Source of the DNA: Shewanella yunxiaonensis
GTDB lineage: Bacteria > Pseudomonadota > Gammaproteobacteria > Enterobacterales > Shewanellaceae
Direction: 5' to 3'
DNA length: 64,000 nucleotides
Assembly: GCF_018223345.1 (NCBI RefSeq)
Contig: NZ_CP073587.1
Span: 2,453,001 to 2,517,000, forward strand
The position numbers were made by a program, and so were the translations under genes. Below, one piece after another: positions 1-8,555 of the stretch. The notes beneath the pieces are model-generated. The model was not told the DNA's origin, ran no database searches, and was given only the letters and a program-made list of their open reading frames with translations. The first letter of the stretch is position 1, and the number at the start of each line of letters is the position of its first letter.

Positions 1-584
1 GTTCCGGCAGCACCGCCACGATAGACCTTGGCGTTATCCCCGGTGACCTGCAAGCCAAAACGCACAAAATAAACATACTTGCCTTGCGGATCCACCACCC
101 CCTGCACCGCATCGGCCAATGGAATATCGTGAGTCTTCAATGTTTCAGGCTCGACCGTTCGCAACACCCAGAAATTAGAGGGGCCTTCGGCATTATCAGT
201 GGCATACAGAACTTCGCCAGTTTGCGTCCAACCTTGCAGTCGTACTCGGCTGTTTTCAAACGTTATCCGTTTGGCAATACCGCCTGTCATGGGGATAACG
301 TAAACTTCCTGCGTACCATCATAATTGGCGGTAAATGCCAGCATTTTTCCATCTGGGGAGATTTTGCCGTTAAATTCTTCAGCGGGAAGACTGGTAAGGC
401 GATTAGCCTGAGCTGCACCTAATTGTTGAGTCCAGATATCCCCTTCGGCGGTGAATACCAATGTATTGCCATGAAGATCGGGCGCGCGGTAATAACCCAG
501 TTCAGACGTTTCTGCCGCGATTGCGCTGCCAGTTATCGCGCCAAGCGCCAGCAAACAACAGGCAACGGATTGACGAAGTTTCAT
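1..584 (-). CDS. Exported tricorn-type S41 family peptidase, N-terminal part (cut by window edge)
   Basis: Only the first 194 or so codons lie in the window; the gene runs off the left edge. The protein begins MKLRQSVACCLLALGAITG and has a Sec signal peptide ending near AIA (residues 1-24). It then shows beta-propeller blades of the WD40-like/TolB type (DLHGNTLVFTAEGDIW, KISPDGKMLAFTANYDG, YVIPMTGGIAKRIT). This pattern is typical of the N-terminal propeller of periplasmic tricorn-like proteases, which carry PDZ and S41 serine protease domains further on. The catalytic part is outside the window, so the peptidase call rests on the propeller alone. A plain TolB-like propeller protein or an S9 peptidase are alternatives. 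The gene is divergent from the SulP gene and shares a 272-bp intergenic region with it that holds a CRP-type palindrome. Confidence 0.75.
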   Translation of the reverse strand, partial: MKLRQSVACCLLALGAITGSAIAAETSELGYYRAPDLHGNTLVFTAEGDIWTQQLGAAQANRLTSLPAEEFNGKISPDGKMLAFTANYDGTQEVYVIPMTGGIAKRITFENSRVRLQGWTQTGEVLYATDNAEGPSNFWVLRTVEPETLKTHDIPLADAVQGVVDPQGKYVYFVRFGLQVTGDNAKVYRGGAAG

Positions 585-769
585 GAAGGCCTCTTATCCT
601 TGGATGCAAAATAATGTAAATCAGTCACCAACTTAACAAAGGGCGAAGAGACATTCAGCCGCTTAACTGTGAATAAGTATTAGCAAATGTGTCGGCTCGC
701 CTGCAGATTTACCAACGCGGGCAAGCGCCGATAAGACTATAGTGCAATAGCTCTGTGCATAAAGTTTAT

Positions 770-787
770 ATGTGATAGTTATCACAT
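770..787. promoter_or_regulatory. Perfect CRP/FNR-family palindrome (CRP-type)
   Basis: ATGTGATAGTTATCACAT is a perfect 18-bp palindrome and contains the exact CRP consensus half sites TGTGA-N6-TCACA at 771-786. It lies between the divergent tricorn-type peptidase gene (start at 584) and the SulP transporter gene (start at about 857). The distance to the SulP start (about 70 bp) suits an activator site. Binding by CRP is inferred from consensus only. Confidence 0.7.
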
Positions 788-856
788 CAGGTGCCTTAGG
801 TGGTCCCTAGAATATGCCGCTCATTTTTTGAGATATTGCCAGCAGGAGTCTGCACA

Positions 857-2599
857 GTGCCCAATTCGACCAACTTTCGAACCCAACTATTTTCATTGCA
901 TCTGGGCTATGCGATGCGCGAAATACTCACCCGTGAAGGCTACAATGGTCGTCATTTTTTGCAGGACCTGATGGCTGGCGTTACGGTAGGGATCATCGCC
1001 ATTCCCCTGGCTATGGCACTGGCAATCGCTAGCGGGGTTCCGCCACAATATGGTCTGTATACCTCAATTGTTGGTGGTTTTATCATCGCCTTATGCGGTG
1101 GTTCTCGCTACTCCATCTCTGGACCAACGGCAGCCTTTGTAGTGCTGCTATACCCGATTGCACAGCAATACGGTTTGGCCGGTTTGTTAATGGCAACCGC
1201 GATGTCAGGCATCATTTTAATTGTTATGGCACTGTTGCGTCTTGGCAGACTGATTCAATACATTCCGCAATCAGTGACCTTAGGTTTTACCGGCGGGATC
1301 GGGATTGTTATTGCCATACTACAAATCAAAGACTTCTTGGGCTTACACATTGAAGAGATGCCGGAACACATCGGTGGCAAATTACAGGCGCTGGCATTAG
1401 CGTTACCGCAGACCCATCTGCCAAGCCTGAGCATTGCGCTGGTAACTCTGTTTGTCATGTTAGCCTGGCCCAAACTCAAACTGCCAATACCTGCGCATCT
1501 GCCCGCTATCATCGTCGGTAGCCTATTGGCGCTATTGTTTAGCCATTTTGGTTGGCAAGTTGAGACGATTGGCAGCCGCTTCCATTACCTGTTAGCCGAT
1601 GGCGGTCAAGGTAATGGTATTCCACCATTCTTACCTGGTTTTGAATGGCCGTGGCAACGTCCCGGACCCGATGGCACCCCATTGGGATTGAGCTGGGAAA
1701 GTATCCGCACGCTGGCACCGTCCGCCTTTGCGATTGCCATGCTCGGTGCCATTGAGTCGCTACTGTGCGCTGTCGTGTTAGACGGCATGACGGGCAAACG
1801 CCACAGTGCTAACAGCGAGCTGTTAGGCCAAGGCATCGGCAATATCATCGCCCCGCTATTTGGCGGTATTACGGCAACAGCCGCTATCGCCCGCAGCGCA
1901 GCCAACGTTCGTGCCGGTGCCTATAGTCCAGTATCGGCAATGATCCACGCCATCGTGGTGTTGCTGGGACTGGTAGTTTTAGCTGGCATTCTCTCTTATC
2001 TACCAATGGCGGCGATGGCTGCGCTGTTAATGGTCGTGGCGTGGAATATGAGCGAAGCGCCCAAAGCGGTTCATCTGATAAAAACCGCACCACGTAGCGA
2101 TATTCTGGTTTTTGTCAGTTGTTTACTGCTGACCGTATTGTTCGACATGGTGGTCGCTATCTCCTTCGGCATTATGTTAGCCGCCTTGTTATTCATGAAG
2201 GAGATTGCCGAAATGACCCGCCTGTACGACATTGCCGGCAACAAGCGTTACCTGGAACGCGCCGTACCGGATGACTGGGCCGTACTTAAGATCAATGGAC
2301 CGTTGTTTTTTGCCGCCGCAGAGCGAATTTTTGCCGAGCTTGCCACAATGGCCCGGGATAAAAAGGTGATTGCCTTAAACCTGGAAGGGGTTTCCATGTT
2401 GGATGCCGGCGGCCTGGCGGCACTGAATAAATTGGTGCACAAATGTCAGTACGAAGGCACGCGCTTATTGATCAGCGATTTGCAATTTCAGCCAATTCGT
2501 ACCCTGGCAAAAGCTAAAGTTCAACCGATCCCAGGGACACTCAAGTTCTATCCATCAATGACCGAGTTACTTGATGGTGAACTGCCCGCGATACCGTAA
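857..2599 (+). CDS. SulP family inorganic anion transporter with STAS domain
   Basis: A 580-residue SulP (SLC26-type) membrane transporter, likely for sulfate, bicarbonate or another anion in symport with protons or sodium. The membrane part (about residues 15-430) contains the family segments MAGVTVGIIAIPLAMALAIA and YGLYTSIVGGFIIAL and the region GGITATAAIARSAANVRAG. The C-terminal STAS domain (about 460-570) has the anti-sigma-antagonist-like segment VIALNLEGVSMLDAGGLAAL. The GTG at 857 was chosen because AGGAG at 844-848 sits 8 bases before it. The frame is open to an earlier GTG at 800, but that codon has no ribosome binding site and its extra residues do not look like the family. A terminator follows. 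The exact substrate cannot be read from the sequence. Confidence 0.88.
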   Translation: MPNSTNFRTQLFSLHLGYAMREILTREGYNGRHFLQDLMAGVTVGIIAIPLAMALAIASGVPPQYGLYTSIVGGFIIALCGGSRYSISGPTAAFVVLLYPIAQQYGLAGLLMATAMSGIILIVMALLRLGRLIQYIPQSVTLGFTGGIGIVIAILQIKDFLGLHIEEMPEHIGGKLQALALALPQTHLPSLSIALVTLFVMLAWPKLKLPIPAHLPAIIVGSLLALLFSHFGWQVETIGSRFHYLLADGGQGNGIPPFLPGFEWPWQRPGPDGTPLGLSWESIRTLAPSAFAIAMLGAIESLLCAVVLDGMTGKRHSANSELLGQGIGNIIAPLFGGITATAAIARSAANVRAGAYSPVSAMIHAIVVLLGLVVLAGILSYLPMAAMAALLMVVAWNMSEAPKAVHLIKTAPRSDILVFVSCLLLTVLFDMVVAISFGIMLAALLFMKEIAEMTRLYDIAGNKRYLERAVPDDWAVLKINGPLFFAAAERIFAELATMARDKKVIALNLEGVSMLDAGGLAALNKLVHKCQYEGTRLLISDLQFQPIRTLAKAKVQPIPGTLKFYPSMTELLDGELPAIP

Positions 2600-2615
2600 C
2601 TGCGAAACATCTCGG

Positions 2616-2643
2616 AAAAGGCCGCTCATGCGGTCTTTTTTTC
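2616..2643 (+). terminator. Rho-independent terminator after SulP gene
   Basis: GGCCGC pairs with GCGGTC around a TCAT loop, preceded by AAAA and followed by a run of seven T. It ends the SulP [10 protein letters not shown] 17 bp after the stop codon. Confidence 0.75.
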
Positions 2644-2761
2644 AATCTGGTGAAGCAACTGTGCGCGATGAACTGGTGGCACTGGTTGCGTTATCAGAAC
2701 GGAATTTTCTGTGAGCAAAGCAGCGAATTAAACCCCATCATGCTATTATGCCGCCACATTT

Positions 2762-2787
2762 ACCCGGCGCTTTCGCTGCGACCGGGT
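2762..2787 (+). other. Hairpin in the purE leader
   Basis: ACCCGG (about 2762-2767) can pair with CCGGGT (about 2781-2786), with GCGCTTTCGCTGCGA between them. It lies about 70 bp upstream of purE. No strong T tract follows, so it is a possible leader structure rather than a convincing terminator. I know of no named purE leader RNA that it matches. Confidence 0.35.
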
Positions 2788-2826
2788 CTGTTTTACCCTA
2801 CATCTGTCAGCAGACCGATAAATTAG

Positions 2827-2839
2827 AGCAAAATTTGCT
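2827..2839. promoter_or_regulatory. PurR-like palindrome before purE (weak)
   Basis: AGCAAAATTTGCT is an odd-centred palindrome just upstream of the purE ribosome binding site. It has the GCAAA/TTTGC half sites of the PurR operator, but the central spacing is one base shorter than the usual GCAAACGTTTGC core. The site is plausible because purE is a classic PurR target, but the spacing weakens the call. Confidence 0.3.
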
Positions 2840-2852
2840 GTTTTAAGGAGTT

Positions 2853-3347
2853 ATGATGCAAGCCCTCGTTGCCGTCGTTATGGGTTCAAAAAGCGATTGG
2901 CCCACCATGGAAGCAGCCGCTGAAATCATGGATGCCCTCAAAGTGCCATATCATGTTGAAGTGGTTAGTGCTCATCGCACCCCAGACAAACTGATTTCAT
3001 TCGCAGCCAGTGCTGCAGACAAAGGTTTTAAAGTCATCATTGGTGGTGCTGGTGGTGCAGCCCATTTGCCGGGGATGTTGGCGTCGAAAACTCGCTTGCC
3101 AGTACTTGGGGTCCCAGTCCAGAGTAAAGCGTTAAACGGCATGGACAGTCTGTTGTCCATCGTACAGATGCCCAAAGGTATCGCCGTAGGCACACTTGCC
3201 ATCGGTACCGCTGGGGCCTTCAATGCGGGATTGTTAGCGTGTCAGATCCTGGCAACCCATGATGATGCACTGGCAACACGCCTCGAAGCCTTCCGTGAAG
3301 CTCAAACACAAGCAGTTCTGGAACACCCAGATCCGCGGGAGGAATAA
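2853..3347 (+). CDS. purE: N5-carboxyaminoimidazole ribonucleotide mutase PurE
   Basis: A 164-residue class I PurE that converts N5-CAIR to CAIR in de novo purine synthesis, taking the product of PurK. The N-terminal signature [12 protein letters not shown] (residues 8-19), the segment SAHRTPDKL and the glycine-rich [12 protein letters not shown] loop are all present, as is the [18 protein letters not shown] segment of the active site. The start ATG at 2853 follows TAAGGAG at 2844-2850; a second ATG follows directly. The stop codon overlaps the purK start by one base (TAATG), so the two genes are translationally coupled. Length is normal for the bacterial enzyme. Confidence 0.97.
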   Translation: MMQALVAVVMGSKSDWPTMEAAAEIMDALKVPYHVEVVSAHRTPDKLISFAASAADKGFKVIIGGAGGAAHLPGMLASKTRLPVLGVPVQSKALNGMDSLLSIVQMPKGIAVGTLAIGTAGAFNAGLLACQILATHDDALATRLEAFREAQTQAVLEHPDPREE

Positions 3348-4429
3348 TGAGCACCAAAGTTTGGGTACTGGGTAATGGTCAGCTCGGTGCCATGCTGGCA
3401 CACGCAGGCAAGCCTCTGGCACTAGATGTCAGACCAATTGATATCATGGTGCCGACCGATGAGAAGTTACCGTTGGCGGCGGATGACATCATTACAGCGG
3501 AACGCGAACAATGGCCAGAGTCAGCCCTCAGCCTGCAGCTTTCCACTCATGCTAATTTTATCAACGGCCCGGTATTTGGTCGTTTGGCGGATCGTTTCAC
3601 ACAGAAAAGCCTGCTGGATGAATTAAAAGTTGCCACTGCTCCATGGGAGCCAGTGGACGATAAAAGTGATGAAACGACACTGCACAGCCGTTACGGTGAC
3701 CGCGTATTGCTTAAACGCCGCACCGGCGGTTATGACGGACGGGGACAACACTGGCTGAAACAGGCTGAAGACAGCAAAATCCCTGCTGACTGGCGCAATC
3801 TCGCAATTGCAGAACAGGCAATCAACTTCGATGAAGAAGTGTCTTTAGTCGGGGCGCGTGGCCAGGATGGAAAATGCTATTTTTATCCGTTAACGCTGAA
3901 TCTGCATCAGGATGGTATTCTGATGGCATCTATTGCACCGCTATCAAGATTAGCGCCGCTGCAAACACAAGCAGAAGAGATGCTCAGCACTATCATGCAT
4001 GGTCTGAACTACGTGGGCGTGATGGCGATGGAGTGTTTCCGACTCGGTGATAAGTTGCTGGTCAATGAACTGGCGCCGCGAGTACACAACTCCGGACACT
4101 GGACTCAGGCTGGCTGCCATATTGATCAATTCCAGCTGCATTTGCGTGCGCTGTGTAATTTGCCGTTACATCGGCCACAGGTCAATTTTCAATGTGTTAT
4201 GGTAAATCTTATCGGTATTGATAAAGATGACCGCTGGTTAAGTCTGCCCAACGCAGAACTTTTCTGGTACAACAAAGAAGTAAGACCTGGCCGAAAAGTT
4301 GGGCACCTTAATCTGTCGGTACATAATCGGGTACATTTGGCAGACAGCATTAATCAATTGAAATTGTGGATGCCACAGCAATATCAGGCACCACTAGATT
4401 GGATTATGGCGGAGTTTTTTAACGCCTGA
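3347..4429 (+). CDS. purK: 5-(carboxyamino)imidazole ribonucleotide synthase PurK
   Basis: A 360-residue ATP-grasp enzyme that uses ATP and bicarbonate to carboxylate AIR to N5-CAIR, the substrate for PurE. The N-terminus VWVLGNGQLGAMLAHAG is the PurK nucleotide-fold signature. The ATP-grasp lid region is seen as VLLKRRTGGYDGRGQHWL, and the metal-binding end as LLVNELAPRVHNSGHWT. The start overlaps the purE stop by one base, with GGGAGGA of the purE end serving as ribosome binding site. The next gene starts 30 bp downstream and may be [13 protein letters not shown], although its function is unrelated. Confidence 0.97.
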   Translation: MSTKVWVLGNGQLGAMLAHAGKPLALDVRPIDIMVPTDEKLPLAADDIITAEREQWPESALSLQLSTHANFINGPVFGRLADRFTQKSLLDELKVATAPWEPVDDKSDETTLHSRYGDRVLLKRRTGGYDGRGQHWLKQAEDSKIPADWRNLAIAEQAINFDEEVSLVGARGQDGKCYFYPLTLNLHQDGILMASIAPLSRLAPLQTQAEEMLSTIMHGLNYVGVMAMECFRLGDKLLVNELAPRVHNSGHWTQAGCHIDQFQLHLRALCNLPLHRPQVNFQCVMVNLIGIDKDDRWLSLPNAELFWYNKEVRPGRKVGHLNLSVHNRVHLADSINQLKLWMPQQYQAPLDWIMAEFFNA

Positions 4430-4459
4430 TCGCAAGTTTTATGCAACAGGACTGCAGCA

Positions 4460-5623
4460 TTGACACCATTTACCAGTTTCAGACCCTTGGTGAAAACCGG
4501 CTTCCTCTGGTGGTTGCTGGTGGTGTCTTTGCTGCTGATTTCGTTACTGTTCTGGGCTTTCAGTGGCGGTCAGCAGGTACCTTGGTTGTTACTGATCGGG
4601 GTCTGTACTATTTTCATTCTTGCCAGCACCTTGGGGTATTTTCTCTACCAGGGACAAATGAATCGTCTGCAGCAGCAGTTGCAACAATTGCAGGAGTTGG
4701 GCGACGCTACCAGTGAATTACTGGCGTTACCGGCAAAGTGCGAATCTGAATCGAGTTTTCTGAATGCCTTTTTAAGTAAGGCGGTAGCACTGGTAGAAGG
4801 TGCAGAGATGGGGTCCGTGATTGTAATCCAAGGGCCCGATCGTAAACTGCATTTTGCTGCAGCTTACGGCCAAGAACTTAAACAGTTACAACAACTTAAT
4901 ATGCTATTACCGCAGACATTCCAATATCGGCTGACGGGTGGTCGCTGTGATCGCGTCATTATCATTAATGATACCGACAATACAGATGATCAAATTGCCA
5001 GGCAGCTGTTTGGTGGCCAATTGATCCGTGCGACACTCTCCAGCCCGATATATGTTGAAGGAAAACTTTACGGGTTGCTCAATCTCGACAGTACAGAGCC
5101 AGATTGTTTTAATGACTATGATTCAACGGTCATTGATATTCTCTCCAAAGAGGCGGCCAATGCCGTCGCCTTATATCAGAAATCCCAGCAAATTCATCAG
5201 CTCAGCTGTTACGACCAGCTCACCGGGCTCGCAAATCGCAGTTATTTCGATCAGCAAGCGTCACAGTGGCCATTGCGCCAGCAGTTACAAAGCTATCTGA
5301 TCCTACTGGATATCGATGAGTTAAAACGGATTAACGAAGAACAAGGTCATGATCATGGTGACGAGGTGTTGCGGCAACTGGCGAATATATTGCGGCAGAA
5401 GTGGCCAGCCAAAGCACTGATGTGTCGTTTAAACGGCGACAAATTCGCGATACTTTCCTATGGCGAACACACGCAATTATCAGAATGGCTGCAACAAATC
5501 CGCAACGATTATGCTATGCAGCAACCGGGAATTAATTTTAGTTGTGCCACAGTGCCATTCAACGGTAACGTGGCGGAAAGCATTGATTTAGCAGCGAGAG
5601 TGATAGACAAACACCGTCAATAA
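4460..5623 (+). CDS. Membrane GAF-GGDEF protein with degenerate GGDEF motif
   Basis: A 387-residue signalling protein. Two predicted membrane helices (about residues 13-35 and 41-64) are followed by a Q-rich coiled coil (66-90), a GAF-like sensor domain (about 95-240) and a GGDEF-fold domain (about 252-385). The GGDEF domain keeps the entry motif CYDQLTGLANRSYFDQ and DIDELKRINEEQGHDHGDEVL. The catalytic signature, however, is NGDKF (residues 325-329) in place of GGDEF/GGEEF, so cyclase activity is doubtful; GTP or c-di-GMP sensing or regulation of another cyclase are possible. The chosen start is TTG at 4460, with AGGA about 8 bases upstream. It lies 30 bp after purK and is convergent with the transglycosylase-like lipoprotein gene, with 9 bp between the stop codons. 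Confidence 0.8.
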   Translation: MTPFTSFRPLVKTGFLWWLLVVSLLLISLLFWAFSGGQQVPWLLLIGVCTIFILASTLGYFLYQGQMNRLQQQLQQLQELGDATSELLALPAKCESESSFLNAFLSKAVALVEGAEMGSVIVIQGPDRKLHFAAAYGQELKQLQQLNMLLPQTFQYRLTGGRCDRVIIINDTDNTDDQIARQLFGGQLIRATLSSPIYVEGKLYGLLNLDSTEPDCFNDYDSTVIDILSKEAANAVALYQKSQQIHQLSCYDQLTGLANRSYFDQQASQWPLRQQLQSYLILLDIDELKRINEEQGHDHGDEVLRQLANILRQKWPAKALMCRLNGDKFAILSYGEHTQLSEWLQQIRNDYAMQQPGINFSCATVPFNGNVAESIDLAARVIDKHRQ

Positions 5624-5632
5624 GCCCACCTC

Positions 5633-6280
5633 TTAACCGAAAAATAACCGCCACAGCCAAGAGGAATCCAACTCATCTTTGCACCCGCGGTACTGGATGG
5701 CGTAACGTTTGGCTCGCGCTTCAACTTTATCGGATACCTTGATTAACCAGCGTTTGCTGCGATAGCTTCCGCGCTTAAAACCACCCCAACCTTCGTGGTA
5801 ATTGAGGTAAAGATTCTTGGCATCCCACTTTGAAACGCCATTGATTTTATGGGTTTTAGAAATAAACCATCCCATAAAATCCATTGCATCATCAAAGTCA
5901 CTGCGACTGGACCAGCTGTTGCCTGTTTCGCGGACATAGTCGTCCCAAGTCATGGTTTTGGCTTGAGCATAGCCATAGGCGTCACTGGCACGGCCAATAG
6001 GAATGAACCCCAGAAAATACTCCATCGGTGGCGCGGCATCGTGTTTGAATGAGCTTTCCTGATACATCATTGCCAACGGTACATGCACAGGTACGCCCCA
6101 TTTGTCGCGGGCATCCACTGCAGCATCGTACCAGGAGCGATGTTCGTTAAAGATGGAGCAGATGTTGTCTGGATCTTTAGGCGGTGACGCCGCACATCCA
6201 GACAATAAAACAACAGCCAACGCCAAAGGCGCGGCCCGCAGGCAAGAAAAACATATGATACGGTCACAAACCACGAGCAT
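5633..6280 (-). CDS. Lipoprotein with transglycosylase SLT-like domain
   Basis: A 215-residue predicted lipoprotein. The signal segment APLALAVVLLSGCAAS has a lipobox LLSGC with the acylated Cys at about residue 29. The mature part resembles lytic transglycosylase (SLT, lysozyme-like) domains: the stretch WGVPVHVPLAMMYQESSFKHDA carries the likely catalytic Glu in YQESSF, and DAYGYAQAKTMTWDDY and LYLNYHEGWGGFKRG fit the rest of the fold. Its likely role is cleavage of peptidoglycan glycan strands at the outer membrane face. It is followed at 6372 by another lipoprotein gene on the same strand with a 91-bp gap. The ribosome binding site at the chosen ATG is weak. Confidence 0.78.
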   Translation of the reverse strand: MLVVCDRIICFSCLRAAPLALAVVLLSGCAASPPKDPDNICSIFNEHRSWYDAAVDARDKWGVPVHVPLAMMYQESSFKHDAAPPMEYFLGFIPIGRASDAYGYAQAKTMTWDDYVRETGNSWSSRSDFDDAMDFMGWFISKTHKINGVSKWDAKNLYLNYHEGWGGFKRGSYRSKRWLIKVSDKVEARAKRYAIQYRGCKDELDSSWLWRLFFG

Positions 6281-6371
6281 TACCCATTGTTTTGGGAAGT
6301 ACTTAGGCTACGTCCCAGATAACATCAATGCTAGTTTCACCTGAATTATCAGCGAATTGCAACCATGAAAA

Positions 6372-6800
6372 TCAATTATCAGTTGGCAGTTCGCATTCTG
6401 CACTTTCTTGTGAACGGATCTGCGGCTGCCAGTAACCGGTATCATCCCCACTGTACTGGCGATCGGTATTAAATTTTGCCGCCAATTGATAACGCTGCCC
6501 GGCTTGCACCTTAACGTTGATATCTTTGGGGACTCTGGCCGCCAAGCGCACTTTCAGCTCAGGGGCATCAATCAGCTCCGAGACACGAAAAGTATGCATG
6601 CCTGGTGATAACTGGTAATTCGGTTTCGATATCACCGGCTTGCCATCAACATGCGTCACTACCAACCGGTAAAATTCCTGCGCGGGGACTGGCTCAGCAT
6701 AAGTCGAAACGATGCCACAGGCTGTGGCATCATCAGGTGACGAGGCGCATCCACTCAGAAACGGCATGGATAACGCCCATATTAACGGCCAAAATTTCAC
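6372..6800 (-). CDS. Uncharacterised lipoprotein overlapping gshA
   Basis: A 142-residue protein that I do not recognise. It has a short signal peptide and lipobox (PFLSGC, Cys at about residue 18), so it is likely an outer membrane lipoprotein. The mature region is mostly beta-strand-like, with segments such as YRLVVTHVDGKPVI and LSPGMHTFRVSELI and two further cysteines, at about residues 28 and 136. Its GTG start overlaps the gshA stop in the 4-base arrangement GTGA, so it is translationally coupled to glutathione synthesis. That coupling is a hint of context, not proof of function. Confidence 0.75.
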   Translation of the reverse strand: MKFWPLIWALSMPFLSGCASSPDDATACGIVSTYAEPVPAQEFYRLVVTHVDGKPVISKPNYQLSPGMHTFRVSELIDAPELKVRLAARVPKDINVKVQAGQRYQLAAKFNTDRQYSGDDTGYWQPQIRSQESAECELPTDN

Positions 6801-8389
6801 GTAAACTGCACATCCTTCGCTGTTGTGGTATTGAAATACTGCGCCAGGAAATCATCGAAATTCAATGTATCTTCCTGCTCCTGCTGTTGCTGCTTAGCGA
6901 TTGAAGCGGCAGCTTCCGCCTCAAATGAAGCAATAGATGCGGTCGATAGGGGATAATCAAGCAATTGCTGACGATACTGTTCAGCCAAGGCTTTCACCCA
7001 AGCGCCATGTGATTGACCACTTTCAGTCAACCGCGACAACACCCGCCCAGAAAGGGTCTTGTTAGGATCTTCCACCGCTTGCTGCCAGAATGCCAGGGCT
7101 TCACGGTATTGGTAAGTGTCATTACCATCGAGCAGCTCTGCTAACATTGACAGCTTGGCAAACAGCGCCTGTAACCACTGATGTCTGGAAATTGCCTTTC
7201 CATCACGTTGTAACATTAAATCGGGTTTACGACCTTCGAGCACTACTGCCTTCAGGTTGGCGGCGACTTCTTTCTCGCCAGCATCATCAGTTACGGCTGA
7301 CGGTGATAACAGGCAGTACAACAAAAACAGGTCCAACAGCCGCAATTGCGATGCTTCAACGCCAACCGGACTGAAAGGATTGACATCGAGTGCTCTGACT
7401 TCAATATATTCAACACCTGCACGCGCTAATGCTTCAGAAGGCTTTTCTCCGTCATGCGCTACCCGTTTCGCACGGATAGGCGCATAAAATTCGTTTTCGA
7501 TCTGCAAAATATTGGCGTTAAGCTGACGATATTCGCCATCAACTTTGACGCCAATGTTGGCAAATTTCTGCGAGGGCATTTTAATGGCTGCGCGGATGCC
7601 ATCCAGATACTCAGTTAACGAGTTATAACTGATGGAGAGCTTTTCCTGTTCTTTATTGGTATAACCCAAATCACTCATGCGCAACGACGTGGCATAAGGT
7701 AAGAACAGGGTTCCCTGCCCCATTTTTTCAAATGCCAATTCGGTTTTCTGTCCCTTGATAAACGAGCCACACAACGCCGGTGAAGCGCCAAACAAATAGG
7801 GCAAAACCCAAACTAAACGGCGGTAATTTCGGATCAATCCAAAATAGCGTTCTGATTTAAAATCACACAGAGTCAAATGTTTATCACTCTGTTCATATAA
7901 CAACTGCCAAAGCTCATCAGACACTGAAAAGTTAAAATGCACCCCGGCAATAATCTGCATCAGAGCACCATAACGATAAGTCAATCCCTTACGGTAAAGG
8001 CGCTTCATTTTGCCGTTATTTGAGGTGCCATAATAGGCAATGGGTATTTTTCGCTCATCCCCGACATAACAAGGCATACTCACCGGCCATAACTTCTGGT
8101 CATTGAGATGACGTAACGCAAATGCATGAGTTTCCGTCAGACCTTTAAGCATTTCATCAATATCACCGCAAACCGGAGTAATAAATTCCAGCAAGGCTTC
8201 ACTGTAATCAGTGGTAATGCGGGAATTGGTCAGGGCGGCGCCCAACGCGGCTGGATGAGGGTCCATCGCAAGCTGATTATCAGCATCAATCCGCAACGTT
8301 TCCCGTTCGATCCCTCGCTGCATACCCAACAGGGCTGCGCGGCCGCCAGCATTGGAGAGCTGTGCTAATGTTTCGCTAAATGGCTTCAA
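6797..8389 (-). CDS. gshA: Glutamate--cysteine ligase
   Basis: A 530-residue class I GshA (E. coli type) that makes gamma-glutamylcysteine from glutamate, cysteine and ATP, the first step of glutathione synthesis. Diagnostic segments are GMQRGIERETLRID (residues 22-35), PALCGSFIKGQ, ADNQLAMDPHPAALG and YIEVRALDVNPFSPVGV. The start appears to be TTG at 8389, with a modest purine-rich site (AAGAGAT) upstream; no better in-frame start precedes the conserved GIERETLR region. The downstream lipoprotein overlaps by 4 bases. Length is close to the 518 residues of the E. coli enzyme. Confidence 0.95.
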   Translation of the reverse strand: MKPFSETLAQLSNAGGRAALLGMQRGIERETLRIDADNQLAMDPHPAALGAALTNSRITTDYSEALLEFITPVCGDIDEMLKGLTETHAFALRHLNDQKLWPVSMPCYVGDERKIPIAYYGTSNNGKMKRLYRKGLTYRYGALMQIIAGVHFNFSVSDELWQLLYEQSDKHLTLCDFKSERYFGLIRNYRRLVWVLPYLFGASPALCGSFIKGQKTELAFEKMGQGTLFLPYATSLRMSDLGYTNKEQEKLSISYNSLTEYLDGIRAAIKMPSQKFANIGVKVDGEYRQLNANILQIENEFYAPIRAKRVAHDGEKPSEALARAGVEYIEVRALDVNPFSPVGVEASQLRLLDLFLLYCLLSPSAVTDDAGEKEVAANLKAVVLEGRKPDLMLQRDGKAISRHQWLQALFAKLSMLAELLDGNDTYQYREALAFWQQAVEDPNKTLSGRVLSRLTESGQSHGAWVKALAEQYRQQLLDYPLSTASIASFEAEAAASIAKQQQQEQEDTLNFDDFLAQYFNTTTAKDVQFT

Positions 8390-8555
8390 ATTGATTATCT
8401 CTTTTCCGGCGACTGCATAAATACCATTACAGTCGAGACACCCGAATTCCCAGAGAATCGAGCTCTGGTCGCGACGGACATTCCGGTGCTGCTTGTAAGA
8501 TGCTGCCCAACATAAGGCCTAAGAGGGCTGTCAGGCAAGTGCAATTTATTCGGAC

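Noticed and set aside
84-614. Two plus-strand open frames at the left edge
   Set aside because: They lie antisense to the tricorn-type peptidase gene, whose signal peptide and propeller repeats are clear on the minus strand.
800-856. Upstream GTG start for the SulP gene
   Set aside because: It has no ribosome site, and the GTG at 857 has AGGAG at ideal spacing.
2762-2852. A purine riboswitch before purE
   Set aside because: The conserved three-way junction loops of the purine riboswitch are not visible; only one simple hairpin is present.
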